Assembly: GCA_016296635.1 (NCBI GenBank)
Contig: JAEDIZ010000125.1
Location: forward strand, 1 to 5,677
Direction: 5' to 3'
From: Oscillospiraceae bacterium
GTDB lineage: Bacteria; Bacillota; Clostridia; Oscillospirales; Oscillospiraceae
DNA: 5,677 nucleotides
Shown here: piece by piece, positions 4,807-5,677 of the stretch
How the letters are laid out: the number at the start of each line of letters is the position of its first letter
Numbering within the stretch: the first letter of the stretch is position 1
Program-made: the position numbers and the translations under genes
The notes under the pieces: generated by a model
Told to the model about the DNA's origin: nothing
Databases searched by the model: none
What the model saw: only the letters and a program-made list of their open reading frames with translations

Positions 4807-5677
4807 ATGGCATTATTTCAAGTAACAGATTATGACAAGAAAGTCTACGAAGAAGAACTGAAGGATTTCCTTCCCGACAAGATCCTTGACGTACATACGC
4901 ACGTATGGCTCAAGGAAAACATTGACAAGCCCCGTGTTGAGCCGGGCGAAGTCAAGCGCACCGTGACCTGGCCCAGCCTGGTTGCTGCCGATGACTCCAT
5001 CGAGGATCTGCAGGAAACCTACCGGCTCATGTTCCCGGGCAAGGACGTCAAGGCTCTGATGTTCACTTCCGGCGGCGGCTGGGATAAGAATAACGCCTAC
5101 GTCTCCGAAAGCTCCAAAAAGAGCGGCTTCCCGGCTCTGTATTACAGCCAGCCCACCCAGTCCCCGGACGAAGTGGAAAAGAGAATCCGTGAGGGCGGCT
5201 TCCTCGGCATCAAGTCCTATCTGGATCTGGCTCCCAAGTATCTGCCGGAGCGCGAGATCCGCATCTTCGACTTCTTCCCGAAGCCCCTGCTCAAGCGCAT
5301 GGACGAAATGGGCGCCATCGTAATGCTGCACATTCCGCGTCCGGGCCGTCTGAAGGATCCGGTGAACATAGCGCAGATCGCAGAGATCAAAGAAGAGTTC
5401 CCGAACGTCCGCCTGATCGTTGCGCACATCGGCAGAGCCTACGTCAAGGAAGACATCGGCAACGCTTTTGAAACGCTGGACAAGTACCCCGATCTGATGT
5501 ATGACTTCTGCGCCAACTGCTGCGAGTACGCCATCACGGAGCTGCTGCGCCATGCCGGCCCGAAGCACGCCATGTTCGGCACGGATATGCCCATCCTGCG
5601 TATGCGCACCCACCGTATTGAAGAGAACGGCACCTACATCAACCTCGTGCCTCCCGGACTGTACGGCGATCCCAGTC
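4807..5677 (+). CDS. TIM-barrel metal-dependent amidohydrolase, COG2159-like (3' end beyond window)
   Basis: An open frame of 290 codons runs off the right edge. The start ATG follows AAAGGAG (4792-4798) by 8 bases. The protein has the expected metal and catalytic residues of amidohydrolase-2 family enzymes in order: DVHTH (28-32, His30/His32), His175 in MLHIPR, His207 in VAHIGRA and Asp260 in FGTDMP. GFLGIKSYLDLAPKYLP (131-147) is a substrate-side loop near the first half of the barrel. No signal peptide is seen, so it should be cytoplasmic. Relatives include lactonases (rhamnonolactone, sulfomuconolactone and fuconolactone type) and non-oxidative decarboxylases (ACMSD, LigW type). Next to a sugar kinase, a lactone or ester hydrolase is the more natural guess, but this is inference. 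Three cysteines cluster at 235-239 (DFCANCCEY). The missing C-terminus should be only a few tens of residues if the length is typical (about 300-350 aa). Confidence 0.88.
   Translation, partial: MALFQVTDYDKKVYEEELKDFLPDKILDVHTHVWLKENIDKPRVEPGEVKRTVTWPSLVAADDSIEDLQETYRLMFPGKDVKALMFTSGGGWDKNNAYVSESSKKSGFPALYYSQPTQSPDEVEKRIREGGFLGIKSYLDLAPKYLPEREIRIFDFFPKPLLKRMDEMGAIVMLHIPRPGRLKDPVNIAQIAEIKEEFPNVRLIVAHIGRAYVKEDIGNAFETLDKYPDLMYDFCANCCEYAITELLRHAGPKHAMFGTDMPILRMRTHRIEENGTYINLVPPGLYGDPS

Noticed and set aside
4813..5613. Minus-strand 266-codon frame opposite the amidohydrolase
   Set aside because: The plus strand carries all metal-binding motifs of an amidohydrolase in order plus a good ribosome site, so the minus frame is a codon-bias shadow.
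1..5677. CRISPR array, tRNA/rRNA genes, insertion sequence or phage remnants
   Set aside because: No regularly spaced repeats, cloverleaf, transposase motif or terminal inverted repeats were seen on either strand.

Overview
The window looks like a catabolic locus from a low-to-mid GC, Gram-positive anaerobe, most likely a Clostridia-type Firmicute. The evidence is strong AGGAGG-type ribosome binding sites before every gene, sigma-A-type promoters, a MurR/RpiR-family regulator, and GC-rich third codon positions. This is inference; no taxonomic marker gene is present.

Layout: (1) bases 1-98 are the 3' end of an unidentified plus-strand gene. It converges on the next operon, and a bidirectional hairpin terminator (103-133) lies between them. 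(2) A minus-strand two-gene operon encodes an RraA-like aldolase/decarboxylase-fold protein (1193-1894, first in the operon) and an Ldh_2-family malate/lactate-type dehydrogenase (143-1180). The TGA of the first gene lies inside the Shine-Dalgarno sequence of the second. (3) A 258-base divergent control region (1895-2152) holds a perfect-consensus promoter for the regulator and two related 16-base operator-like palindromes 73 bp apart. A weaker minus-strand promoter is embedded in TTGCAA-type palindromes. (4) An RpiR-family HTH-SIS regulator occupies 2153-3082. (5) A 206-base spacer (3083-3288) holds a large nested inverted repeat and a probable promoter. (6) A plus-strand operon encodes an FGGY-family carbohydrate kinase (3289-4770) and then a COG2159-like TIM-barrel amidohydrolase (4807 to beyond the window end).

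The genes read as one regulated module for using a sugar acid, lactone or related hydroxy acid: a hydrolase that could open a lactone or cleave a C-C/C-O bond, a dehydrogenase making or reducing a 2-oxo acid, an RraA-fold lyase cleaving a 2-oxo acid, a kinase phosphorylating a polyol or ketose, and a local RpiR-type switch. The families are clear but the substrate is not. Several family-defining positions deviate: the RpiR SIS phosphate loop, the kinase substrate loop and the RraA RD motif. This combination is the most interesting part of the window. No transporter is visible; one may lie beyond the right edge. No RNA genes, CRISPR arrays, insertion sequences or phage genes were seen, and no stretch over 300 bases lacks a gene.
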